A program made the translations under genes and the position numbers. A stretch of DNA of 44,696 bases from Streptomyces zinciresistens K42 (lineage in GTDB: Bacteria > Actinomycetota > Actinomycetes > Streptomycetales > Streptomycetaceae): NCBI RefSeq assembly GCF_000225525.1, contig NZ_AGBF01000042.1, forward strand, positions 1 to 44,696, read 5' to 3'. Below are positions 25,201-32,144 of the stretch, in pieces. Position 1 is the first letter of the stretch. Every line of letters starts with the position of its first letter. The notes under the pieces are model-generated. The model saw only the letters and a program-made list of their open reading frames with translations, was not told where the DNA came from and searched no databases.

Positions 25201-26966
25201 GCGAGCGGGTCCAGGTCTCGGAAGCCCCTGTCACCGAGCTTCTTCTCGACGCCGGGAACGGCCAGAAAATCCGGACCGACGAAGCACGATCCTTCGACCT
25301 CGATGCCCTCCACGCGATGGAGGAAGACCTGACCGCGATCCTTGACGGACTTCATGCCGTCAGTCGTGGGTATGACCTTCGCGGAGCCGATGCCGTCGAC
25401 TCTGGGATTCCGCAGCACGAAGTCGAGCGCTCTCGCGGCAGAGGCCGCGTCGGCCCCTTCCGCCCACTCGCGCAGCCACGACAGGACGCCTCTCTTGGGT
25501 ACTTTCTCCAGCGCCTTAGCCTCATCCCTCGGCCGCGAGTCGACGAAGGCGGAGGAGACACTGCACACGTAAAGCGTCCGCAGACGCGTCATACGCTGAT
25601 TGTTGGCGTAGCAACGCCAGTGCGGCACATCGCCACTGGTGTGGGGCGACTTGATCCACTCTTCGTGGTCGCGCTCGGACGCCTCGCTGACGCGGAAGTC
25701 GAGAGGACGGAGCTCCGGCGGCGTGCGCAGTACACCTGCAGCATCGGGGATCAGAGCCCTCTCGCATCCGAGCTGCGGGATATGAACGCAGAGGATCTCA
25801 TCGCCGAACGAGTGGGTCTCGCGACCACGTGCAGGCATGTAGTCCAAGTGCGCTGCAGGATCGTCGAAGGACGAGACCTTCGGCAACATGTCGAGGAACA
25901 TCCCGGAGAGAGTCACGAGGATCTCCCGGTTGTACGTGTTCGCGAGCAGCGTGGTGCGGTCGTCGTTCACGCTCCAAGGGGCGTTGAAGAGGGCGGATGC
26001 CGACGTCCTGTCCTGGAGCGGGAAATACGACCAGAACCCGCCCGTCTTCAGTTGGGCGAACCGTGCCGGCATGGCGACCGTGACCTTCATCCGGTCACGC
26101 GACACCGCTTCACCGACCTCGGTCCGAGCCTCGGGGCTGGGTGCGTGCATCCGATTCTCGACGTACCACTCCTCGTGGTCACCGTCGGGACGCTCGATGC
26201 GGAACCTACCGTCACCGAGGTCACGCGACACGTGGCTCGTCACGAAGTCGGCGTCGGCGCCGACGACCCGGAGCCGAACCTCGCGCACCGAGTTGACGAA
26301 GAGGAGGAACTCGGAGCGGAACTCCTCGATCTCCTTCCGGAGGTTCTCCAACCTCGACGCGCGCCGCAGTCTGACGATCGTCACCGCCCACTCCGCCAGC
26401 TCGGCCAGGATCGGGTCCTCGGCGAACTCGACGTCGGCATCGATCCGCGTCAGGGTCCTTAGGACCGGCAGCCTCTTGGATGCGGGGGCGATCGCCGCGA
26501 GGGCCGCCTTCGCCTTGGGAGAGTTGAACTCGAAGGCGATCGACCGGCTGAACACCTGCGGAGCGTCGGTGACCGCGAGTACCGACTTGAACCCGAGTCC
26601 GAACCGCCCGATTTCATCGCCTCTCTTACCGCTGAGGTGCGCGTGCGCGAGCGTGGTCAGGCCGCTACGCGAAAACGGACGCCCGGCGTTTGCGCAGTAC
26701 AAGGTCTGGCGATCGAGGTCGAGGACGATCTCGACCCGCCCGGCCCCCTCCTCGTGCTCGGCGGCTCCCGACATCGCGTCGGCCGCGTTCTGCACCAGCT
26801 CCAGTAGCGTGCGGTTCGAGTAACCGCCGACTCGGATGGACTCTTCCTGATTGGCATGCTCCGCGATCAGGTGCGAGTTCGCACGATACGAGTTGGTCGC
26901 CCGCTCGAAGAGGTCGTCGACCTCGCGAACCAGACGCTCGTCGGGAATCCAACCGGCTCGATTCAT
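22251..26966 (-). CDS. Giant GHKL (sacsin-like) ATPase-SF2 helicase fusion
   Basis: The product is 1571 aa. The N-terminus is a sacsin/Hsp90-like GHKL ATPase: N-box LLELVQNAADAMSG (about 54-67), ANAGRPFSR (92-100) and lid GRFGLGFKSVLA (120-131). The C-terminus is an SF2 helicase: Walker A ELPTGAGKTRVATE (about 1196-1209), DEAH box AVFIDEAHRAG (about 1300), GVSATPFKG (about 1335), and motif VI QMAGRGLRGP (about 1522). About 900 residues in between match no fold I can name. The chosen start is the ATG at 26966, since the 17 codons upstream look untranslated. It is the first gene of the drm operon. Fusing two different ATPases in one chain suggests a signal sensor coupled to a translocase, which is inference. 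Confidence 0.85.
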   Translation of the reverse strand: MNRAGWIPDERLVREVDDLFERATNSYRANSHLIAEHANQEESIRVGGYSNRTLLELVQNAADAMSGAAEHEEGAGRVEIVLDLDRQTLYCANAGRPFSRSGLTTLAHAHLSGKRGDEIGRFGLGFKSVLAVTDAPQVFSRSIAFEFNSPKAKAALAAIAPASKRLPVLRTLTRIDADVEFAEDPILAELAEWAVTIVRLRRASRLENLRKEIEEFRSEFLLFVNSVREVRLRVVGADADFVTSHVSRDLGDGRFRIERPDGDHEEWYVENRMHAPSPEARTEVGEAVSRDRMKVTVAMPARFAQLKTGGFWSYFPLQDRTSASALFNAPWSVNDDRTTLLANTYNREILVTLSGMFLDMLPKVSSFDDPAAHLDYMPARGRETHSFGDEILCVHIPQLGCERALIPDAAGVLRTPPELRPLDFRVSEASERDHEEWIKSPHTSGDVPHWRCYANNQRMTRLRTLYVCSVSSAFVDSRPRDEAKALEKVPKRGVLSWLREWAEGADAASAARALDFVLRNPRVDGIGSAKVIPTTDGMKSVKDRGQVFLHRVEGIEVEGSCFVGPDFLAVPGVEKKLGDRGFRDLDPLAKFEARMAKLSPESEDDELPKFWDAAVDVPIAQAQKVVAGNKAGALKVPTRDGGWASPEYVLDIDGLGDGIADRVLDRTKCVPQIAHAAGVITEPVASYSVEEEVHFDDYCQYVLDELNRRLGPGERHVEEVEFDKGDGPGPFSALLMLKEAEAPEGIREHWTERLLRLDETGHWLCTDVDTGLTHRVASPVRWAVDQAGLLKSSRGYRAPGHVVSASLVEYEALLPLFRGPRHVEDALALPKGLDEVPAEVMRDALRSEVLKPIKNGALTGFVLTAGRTAFPDGRPALIPARVGRAIEARRPDAVYLATTEEERRFLSMRQKPYLKADPDEAELLVEEVGCRRFEDSFSFSLLVDGRQGEERVIDLYAGLRSTFVEDKVVNATVAKAVQITKRVTTEDGVEDQTLEWHLEGLTLVVHADLDEERVLQIVNGAFDLRLSSAELSDILRARADQRLEEQRQAARAATGDAERLEIFFGDDTLKECLPKGLWQALEGQGLVDDSTSVAELFLTVYGSDSIRFLKDQFSVEGYTDVPTAWAGGASTVAWLRKMGFGTQYAGRRGRHQDEEFVVPGAVRLNPLHDFQKEISRELKEVLTSRETDGRARKGMVELPTGAGKTRVATETVLRLFVDGDMSGTVIWIAQSEELCEQAVQTFETVWRWLGDERPLTIGRLWNSNVVHEPDTEFSVVVATDAKLDRVADTPEHEWLSRASAVFIDEAHRAGGSKMYTKILRWLGVDGRSWERPLVGVSATPFKGKSDVVTKPTEELAARFGHHIMRAFGGNAYEELSKRGVLARVRHEVLKGVDVALKPDELEQVQSWRKLEPKVLDRIGRDQARMRILVEDILRRDPEWPILVFTPNVLSAQVLAATLRYRQVAAEAVSGQTGRQARRDVIEKFKKGEIRVLANCDLLIQGFDAPGVRALYIARPTFSPSAYIQMAGRGLRGPANGGKPECLIVDVADNFGAVNDFLGYRAYEDLWRKQGA

Positions 26967-27122
26967 CGCCACGCCTACACCGCCCCCGCTGCTGACACAG
27001 CAACGCACCACTGCCAAAGCCGCACTTGCATGGCTCCTGAAACGTCGATCACCATGTACACCGACGATGTGTCACACACCACACCGCCGACCTGCCACGG
27101 ACTGTAGACGCATCCACTGACA

Positions 27123-27190
27123 GACCGACCGGTTATTACCAGATCGGTCGTCGAAGCAGGAGGATAGAAACCTACGCCAAACCTTCACAA
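27123..27190 (-). promoter_or_regulatory. Candidate promoter and dyad upstream of the drm-type operon
   Basis: On the minus strand, TTGTGA (27185-27190) and TATCCT (27161-27166) are spaced 18 bases apart, a plausible sigma-70-type promoter. The predicted transcript start would be at about 27153. Immediately downstream is a dyad with arms GACCGA (27123-27128) and TCGGTC (27144-27149), with further partial pairing inside (GGT/ACC). An operator at this place could repress the four-gene operon. No experimental support exists. Confidence 0.4.
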
Positions 27191-27473
27191 GTTGTAAGGC
27201 GCAGGTATGTCACGGGTCGGTGTCGACGGGTCACTCAGCGAGAGCCGAGACGACACCGGCTCGGTGGCACAGGAGGATGGGCCAAGTGAACGGGAACGTC
27301 ACACGGTTGCCGGCGTGCAGGTCCTCGCCCGAGCCGGTAGGAAACGCTGTGGGAGCCGTTTGGGAGCCGACCGACTCCGCAAGCCCGTTTCATACGGCGC
27401 GAGACCAAGCGAGACCACCCACCTGACCAGGGAAAACAGGATTCATGCTGGCAGGGGTGGTAGCCGAACCTCA

Positions 27474-27518
27474 TTCGGGACGAAGAGGTCGTGGGTTCAA
27501 ATCCCGCCACCCCGACAG
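27474..27518 (+). repeat. Attachment-site copy 1: 3' half of tRNA-Pro(CGG)
   Basis: These 45 bases are identical to 33757-33801. They match a tRNA from the anticodon loop (TTCGGGA, anticodon CGG) through the 3' side of the anticodon stem (CGAAG), the T-arm (GTGGGTTCAAATCCCGC) and the acceptor strand CACCCCG. The 5' half of the tRNA (D-arm and 5' acceptor strand) is absent upstream, so this is not a functional tRNA. A repeat that begins in the anticodon loop and ends just after the tRNA 3' end is the hallmark of att sites used by pSAM2-like integrative elements, which are known to use a tRNA-Pro gene. Confidence 0.85.
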
Positions 27519-27532
27519 AGAAATACCAGGTC

Positions 27533-27565
27533 AAGGGCCTGATCCTCACTGAGGATCAGGCCCTT
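27533..27565. terminator. Perfect palindromic hairpin after att copy 1
   Basis: A 16-base stem starting AAGGGCCTGATCCTCA is followed, after one base, by its exact reverse complement. No T-run follows, as is common for actinobacterial terminators. The same position after the second att copy carries a related hairpin (33814-33850). It is therefore probably the tRNA-Pro terminator copied along with the att region. Confidence 0.75.
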
Positions 27566-27799
27566 CCCGCGTCTCCGGTGATCGTTTGGGAGAAACCTGG
27601 GAGAAGATCTTGGTCAGAGTCTCCCAAGGGGTAACCGGTGAGGCCGTCTGAGGTGCGGCGGCTGAGCGCACTCGGACCTGCGCGTTCGCGAATGCGGCCC
27701 CCGTAGCCGGAGCCGATCAGTTGGATCTACAGCGGCGTATGCGCAGGGCACGGTTTCAATGGCCGGGCGGTCAGCTCCACGGCTTTACGGAGCCACTTT

Positions 27800-27902
27800 G
27801 GCGCGAGCCTCACAGATCATGGCCCCAACGTCGTGCTTTACCGGGCAGGTCCACAGACTGCCCGACGCGCCGGAAGCTTACGGGGCCATGATCACTCGCG
27901 CC
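27800..27902. repeat. Nested, concentric inverted repeats (about 103 bases)
   Basis: Three pairs of arms share one centre. The outer pair is GGCGCGAG (27800-27807) with CTCGCGCC (27895-27902). The middle pair is GATCATGGCCCC (27815-27826) with GGGGCCATGATC (27882-27893). The inner pair is CGGGCAG (27842-27848) with CTGCCCG (27858-27864). All arms pair perfectly, separated by short unpaired bulges. No credible gene covers it. It may be a structured RNA, a recombination or replication site of the integrated element, or a terminator. The sequence alone does not decide. Confidence 0.65.
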
Positions 27903-28042
27903 GAAGCAGCGCCACCCCAAAGCCGCTCCACCGACCTCTTAGCTCACCTGTTCTCGTAGCCGAATGAGCGGCATCCGCCCTCTGCCGTAACACTGAGCCA
28001 CCGAACCACAGTCACATCACGGCGCCTGCGATCCTTCATTTG

Positions 28043-28114
28043 GGTGCAGTACAACACCTACGCAGGCGCACGGGTGCGCGTTATGGTTACAGTCTAGGTG
28101 CACTTCTGGTGCAC
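28043..28114. promoter_or_regulatory. Repeated GGTGC boxes upstream of the three-gene cassette
   Basis: GGTGCA (28043), GGTGCG (28073), GGTGCAC (28097-28103) and GGTGCAC (28108-28114) occur in the 110 bases before the TIGR04255-like gene. The last two are 11 bases apart, one helical turn, and each contains the palindrome GTGCAC. A possible -10 element, TACAGT, sits at 28088-28093 just ahead of them. This layout suits operator binding by the cassette's own HTH protein. Confidence 0.4.
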
Positions 28115-28155
28115 GCTGCGGTAAACGTCCAGCTCAGAACGCCGAGAAGGTGGTG

Positions 28156-28968
28156 ATGTGTCCGATGTATGACCGCAGAGAGGTCTACAGCAACGCCCCC
28201 TTGGCACTGGTAACTGCTGAGGTTCGCTACCCCTACGCACCACGCTTGCGGCAGGCCGAGACCCTTGATCGCATCCAGCTCGCTCTAGAGGACGAACTAC
28301 CGATCCGCAAGACGGAGCAGCGCGCCACTCTCGAATTTACTTTCGATAGTGGAATCAAAAAGAAACAGAGTACCGAAGTTTATCGGTATCTAAATCGCAG
28401 CAGCACGCGCTCTGCGGTCATTTCTACCGAAGCCTTCACAATCGAAACGACAAGGTACTCCGACTTCCCAGACTTCCTCGCCCTAATGCTGAAAGTTGCG
28501 ACGGCAATTGCAGACGCGACGATCATTCCAGCAATAGAGCGAGTAGGCATTCGGTACATCGATGAAATTCGAGTGCCCGAGGAGATTAAAGATGCCTCAC
28601 AATGGGGCAACTGGGTAGCGCCAACACTGCTGCCACAACTCAACCCAGGCATTGGGCCTCTAAAGTCCAGCCAGGGAGTTTCACTCTTCGAGACAGGAGA
28701 TTCAACATGTCTCCAGTTCCAGTATGCGGCCGTTGATGGGGCTCCCATCGTAGGCAACGCGCCCCTCCGTCGCACTCACTTCCCCGATGCCGGGAAATTC
28801 TTTGTCCTAGATTTCGATAGCTACTGGCAATGTAGTACACCAGAGGACTCTAAAGTCTTCACCACACAATTCCTGGAGGAGACACTAACAAGGCTACATC
28901 AGCCCACAGGCAGGATGTTTCAGGCAGCCATCACGGATCGCCTGCGCGACCTTTTCAGGGGGGAATAA
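28156..28968 (+). CDS. TIGR04255-like family protein
   Basis: The product is about 270 aa. It resembles the uncharacterised TIGR04255 family: an early APLALVTAEVRYPYAP segment, repeated beta-strand/helix units, ERVGIRYIDEIRVPE in the middle (about residues 136-150) and a C-terminal helix with LEETLTRLHQPTGRMFQ. No catalytic motif is known for the family. GAGAAGG at 28144-28150 is a good ribosome-binding site for the ATG at 28156. Base and codon use are clearly more AT-rich than in surrounding genes, a sign of transfer. Its stop overlaps the next start (TAATG), so it is coupled to the HTH protein. Similar proteins are often found next to regulators on mobile DNA, but the role is unknown. Confidence 0.7.
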   Translation: MCPMYDRREVYSNAPLALVTAEVRYPYAPRLRQAETLDRIQLALEDELPIRKTEQRATLEFTFDSGIKKKQSTEVYRYLNRSSTRSAVISTEAFTIETTRYSDFPDFLALMLKVATAIADATIIPAIERVGIRYIDEIRVPEEIKDASQWGNWVAPTLLPQLNPGIGPLKSSQGVSLFETGDSTCLQFQYAAVDGAPIVGNAPLRRTHFPDAGKFFVLDFDSYWQCSTPEDSKVFTTQFLEETLTRLHQPTGRMFQAAITDRLRDLFRGE

Positions 28969-29639
28969 TGGCCGCACGAACACCTCACGCATCTCTCTCT
29001 TCACAGAGCACAAGCGGAATGATCCGCGACTACAGTCCAGAACAAGGAACGCCGTCAGCCGCAATCACTCACCCAGGGTATTTCCGCACCGAAGCGGGGA
29101 CGCTCCGGACACAAGTCAGTGCACTGGGTGGGGATATCGCAGAGATCCACAACCAGGCCACAGAAGAAGATCTACGAACCCGCGCAGCCGTCAAGGCTAA
29201 GCACGGTGTGCCAACCCTGCTTCAGGAGTTGGCAGTTGAGCGGGGCATGGCTTGGTCCGACATCGCTCGCCTAGTTGGCGTGAGCGTATCAGCAGTTCGC
29301 AAGTGGCGGACGGGGGGCGACGCTACACCGGAGAAGCGCAGGCTCCTGGCTCAACTCGCGGCTTTTCTTGATCTACTCGAAGAGTCCAGCATCGAGGATC
29401 CAGCCCAGTGGTTGGAAATGGATCTTGCCTTGCCATCCGACTATTCGGTGCGAGCCGTTGAACTCTACGCGGACGGGCATATGATTGCCCTGTTGGAGAT
29501 CGCTGGCCAACGGCGAGACCCTGCACACGTCCTGGACGAGATTGATCCCCAGTGGCGTGACACCCGCCGTTCCGATATTGAGGTCTTCACCGCTACTGAT
29601 GGACAGCTAGCCTTCCGCGAGCGAGGAGGCAGCCGCTAG
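28968..29639 (+). CDS. HTH-domain protein of the three-gene cassette
   Basis: The 223-aa product has a central helix-turn-helix (about residues 85-115): WSDIARLVGVSVSAVRKWRT, an XRE-like or homeo-type DNA-binding unit. The C-terminal 100 residues contain alternating strands and an acidic PAQWLEMDLALPSDYSV segment. The arrangement recalls antitoxins with a central HTH and a partner-binding tail, but no known Xre/MbcA signature was identified. The ATG at 28968 overlaps the upstream stop. It probably regulates the cassette through the GGTGC boxes ahead of it, which is inference from position. It is AT-richer than the chromosome. Confidence 0.65.
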   Translation: MAARTPHASLSSQSTSGMIRDYSPEQGTPSAAITHPGYFRTEAGTLRTQVSALGGDIAEIHNQATEEDLRTRAAVKAKHGVPTLLQELAVERGMAWSDIARLVGVSVSAVRKWRTGGDATPEKRRLLAQLAAFLDLLEESSIEDPAQWLEMDLALPSDYSVRAVELYADGHMIALLEIAGQRRDPAHVLDEIDPQWRDTRRSDIEVFTATDGQLAFRERGGSR

Positions 29640-29656
29640 GGAGGACGACTGTCCTA

Positions 29657-30352
29657 ATGGGGGAACTTTGCGCTCCGAGTTCAACTGAACTGCTTTACTC
29701 GTGTTGGGGGGAACGCCCCTCGCTAGCGCGCCCTCTAATGCAGGGGGACGTCTTCTCAGACGTTCCCCTGCCTGGTTTCAGCGAAGATCCTCAGTGCGCG
29801 CAAATTGTGATGCATCCCTGCAATATGCGACGAGGGGCGGCCCTACGGGATCGCATCACAGTGATCCCAGTAAGCGAATACTCCAAAAGGTCTTCTGACT
29901 GGACCAACCGCTTCAGAATCATGCCGTTGCCTGAACTGCATGGCAGCGGGACACCCAATTACATGGGCGACATGATTGAGTTCATCACCGCGAGTTCAGC
30001 AAACTTGACTGCACAAAATCGCGTTGCAGCTCTGAGTGATGAAGGTGTTCTGATTCTCCAGCAACGCATGGTATTCACTCAAACTCGATTGCTGCTCCCA
30101 CTTGACCGATTCCACAGCCAGATGGCGCCCACGTTCATAGAACTGGAGTTGCAGGAAGAATGGACTGAGGAAGCACTAGCATCGGCCACGGCAGATAGTG
30201 ATACTGTCACGGTTACTGACGAAGCTGTAAAGCAGTATCAATCCTGGCTCGACGAAGATAATGTCGAGCGGAGGGAAGCACTGAAGATCGTTAGAGAGCA
30301 CAGTCGAATTCGTCGAGAAGCCCGTCAACACTACACGTCTCTCTATAAATAA
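29657..30352 (+). CDS. Unknown protein of the three-gene cassette
   Basis: This 231-aa protein was not recognised. Visible features are a LMQGDVFSDVPLPGF segment near residue 30, IVMHPCNMRRG about 50, a central region that could form a beta-barrel-like fold, and a charged helical C-terminus (EALKIVREHSRIRREARQHY). It has no signal peptide or membrane segment. The start ATG at 29657 has GGGAGG about 12 bases upstream. It follows the HTH gene by 17 bases, the same AT-rich cassette. The MQGDVF and (M/S)HPC-type motifs recall short proteins that accompany TIGR04255 genes, perhaps the effector, but this is a guess. Confidence 0.6.
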   Translation: MGELCAPSSTELLYSCWGERPSLARPLMQGDVFSDVPLPGFSEDPQCAQIVMHPCNMRRGAALRDRITVIPVSEYSKRSSDWTNRFRIMPLPELHGSGTPNYMGDMIEFITASSANLTAQNRVAALSDEGVLILQQRMVFTQTRLLLPLDRFHSQMAPTFIELELQEEWTEEALASATADSDTVTVTDEAVKQYQSWLDEDNVERREALKIVREHSRIRREARQHYTSLYK

Positions 30353-30675
30353 CCGCGCCTGGCGCGGCGGCTGACACCTCGTCTGGCTACGACGGACGTC
30401 GCCGGACAGCGTGGCTGAGGACCGATGGTGGTTGCCCTGGCACATGCGGGCCTCATCGGTCGACGCACCCGACGATGTGGCTGGCGTTCGTCAGTTGAGG
30501 CGCAGACGTCCAATGCCCCGCTGCGATCAGGTGCGCTGAGGTCAAGGGGCAGGAGTCGTGCCATTCGCGTGCCAGATACTGCGGGCACTCACGGGGAACA
30601 GCGGGGACTCGACCGCGGATCCGCAAAGTCTCGTACACCACTTCGCCGCAGGCTAGGGGCAGTCATCGACTCCTA
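30353..30675. other. Intergenic, contains repeat copy A
   Basis: No credible gene is visible. The stretch shows two blocks (30458-30500 and about 30555-30577) that are similar, by eye about three quarters identical, to 31878-31925 and 31921-31945 on the other side of the IS5 insertion. The first block reads GGTCGACGCACCCGACGATG here and GGTCGGCGCACCCGCCGTCG there. The origin is unknown. Confidence 0.45.
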
Positions 30676-31742
30676 GGGCCTGTGTGGAGTTGTGATCAAT
30701 GCTGTGATCCGAGGTGCCGGATCCAGAGGAGGCTGGCGCATAATTCGAGTCCGGCCTGGTAGCTTTCAGGCTTTTTGTCGTAGCGGACAGCGAGACCGCG
30801 CCAGTCCTTGATCTTGTTGATGGTGCGTTCGACGCTGTTGCGGAGCTTGTACAGCTGCTTGTCCCAGGTGACGGGCCGTCCGCCGCGTGAGCCGCGGTTC
30901 TTGCGGTGGGCGGCCTGGTCCTTCTTCTCGGGGATGACCGCTTTGATCCCGCGTTTGCGCAGATGGGAACGGTTCTGGCGGGGCGAGTACGCCTTGTCGC
31001 CCGCGACTGCGCCGGGCCGGGTGCGGGGCCGGCCGACCGGGCCGGGGACGCGGATCTTGTTCAGGACGGGGATGAACTGCGGACTGTCGCCGGCCTGCCC
31101 CGCAGTGATCTTCAGTGAGAGGGGCAGGCATTGCGGCACACAGGACAGGTGCGTCTTGGTGGTCAGCCCTCCGCGGGAACGTCCCAGGCCGGCAGCGGCG
31201 AGTCGGGCCCTGCGGCGACGCCTCACGCGTCGCCGTTCTTCCCGCTCCGGGTCTGTTTGCCCGTCTTGTCCCTGGCCGGCGCCCCCTTTTCCGCGGCGGC
31301 CTCCTCCAGCGCTTCCAGGATCTCGGGCTTCACGATCATCCCGGCAGCATCGTGATGGGCCCGGACCGTGGTCGAGTCCACGCTGACCAGCGACAGGTCC
31401 ACCAGGCCCCGCTTCGCCGCCTCGGCGATCGCACCCTGGAACACCGCGGTGAACACCCCGGCATCCCGCCACTGCCGAAACCGGCCGTAAACGGTGGACC
31501 AGTGCCCGAATCGTTCGGGCAACTCCCGCCATTTCGCACCGTTCCTGAACCGCCACACGACGCCCTCGAAGTGCGCCCGCAGGTTCTCCGGGTACGGCCC
31601 GTACTCACCGACCGGCAGGAACGGGGACACGAACTCCCACTCGGCATCCGAAAGTTGAGGTCGAGACACCCCACCGTTCTACCCCAAGACCCCCGACCCT
31701 CCCAGGCCGGGGGCCCATGAGATCACAACTCCACACACGCCC
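30676..31742 (-). mobile_element. IS5-family (IS427-like) insertion sequence
   Basis: Near-perfect terminal inverted repeats, GGGC(C/G)TGTGTGGAGTTGTGATC, run inward from 30676 and from 31742. The tetranucleotide CTAG abuts both ends (30673-30676 region and 31742-31745), matching the CTAG/TA target preference of the IS427 group. The element carries one transposase in two overlapping frames. Length about 1.07 kb. Confidence 0.85.
30696..31669 (-). CDS. IS5-family transposase in two frames (-1 frameshift)
   Basis: The N-terminal frame (31669 to 31223, GTG start) contains LSDAEWEFVSPFLPVG, WRELPERFGHWSTVYGRF and the first catalytic Asp in SVDSTTVRAHHDAAG. It ends SGKNGDA-stop. The C-terminal frame (readable from about 31262 to 30696) contains GLGRSRGGLTTKTHL, the second Asp in AVAGDKAYSPRQNR, and the Glu region SVERTINKIKDWRGLAVRY. 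The frames differ by -1. IS427-group elements make the full enzyme by programmed -1 frameshifting, so the gene may be intact. A chance frameshift mutation is the alternative. Confidence 0.85.
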
Positions 31743-31745
31743 TAG

Positions 31746-32144
31746 AAGACCCAAGCTTCCCAAGCTGAGAGCTCAGGCATCGTCGTTACGGGATGGCCGT
31801 CGCGGCTTGCTCTGGTCGACGGCAGCGGCAGCGTGGCGGAGGTAGGTGGGGGTGCAGAGAGGCATACGCGCGCCTGGTCGGTCGGCGCACCCGCCGTCGT
31901 AGCTGGCTGTCGTCAGCTCAGGTTCGTGCCACTGTCGTGCCAGATGCAGTGGTCCGCCACGATCAACGAAGGTGTCTGGCGGTCGAGTTGCTGGGCATCT
32001 CACCAGTCATCGAAGCCCCAGATCACCACCGGGACACCCCAGCCTCTCCTAAAGCGGGGGTGGTAATCCCACCTGGAAGGCATCTACCCGGTTGTCTGTC
32101 TGCCCTGCGACCTGCTGATGATGGCCCTCTCTCAAACACGGTCG
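31746..32144. other. Intergenic, contains repeat copy B
   Basis: There are 400 bases between the IS5 element and the TerD-vWA gene, with no convincing gene. The stretch holds repeat copy B (about 31878-31945), similar to the region on the far side of the IS5 element. Short open frames on either strand lack a ribosome-binding site. Confidence 0.4.

Noticed and set aside
22809..26462. 1217-aa plus-strand open frame opposite the giant ATPase gene
   Set aside because: It lies wholly antisense to a gene with clear family motifs. Long mirror frames are usual in GC-rich DNA, and no domain is visible in it.
27474..27518. A complete tRNA gene
   Set aside because: Only the 3' half is present. The D-arm and 5' acceptor strand cannot be found upstream of either copy.
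27235..27549. Minus-strand open frame containing GVAGFEPTTSSSR
   Set aside because: It is the antisense reading of tRNA-Pro 3' sequence, a well-known artefact. The same peptide appears at the second att copy (33704-34105).
27759..27959. 66-aa open frame over the nested inverted repeat
   Set aside because: No ribosome-binding site or homology is recognised. The reading frame is explained by the palindromic sequence.
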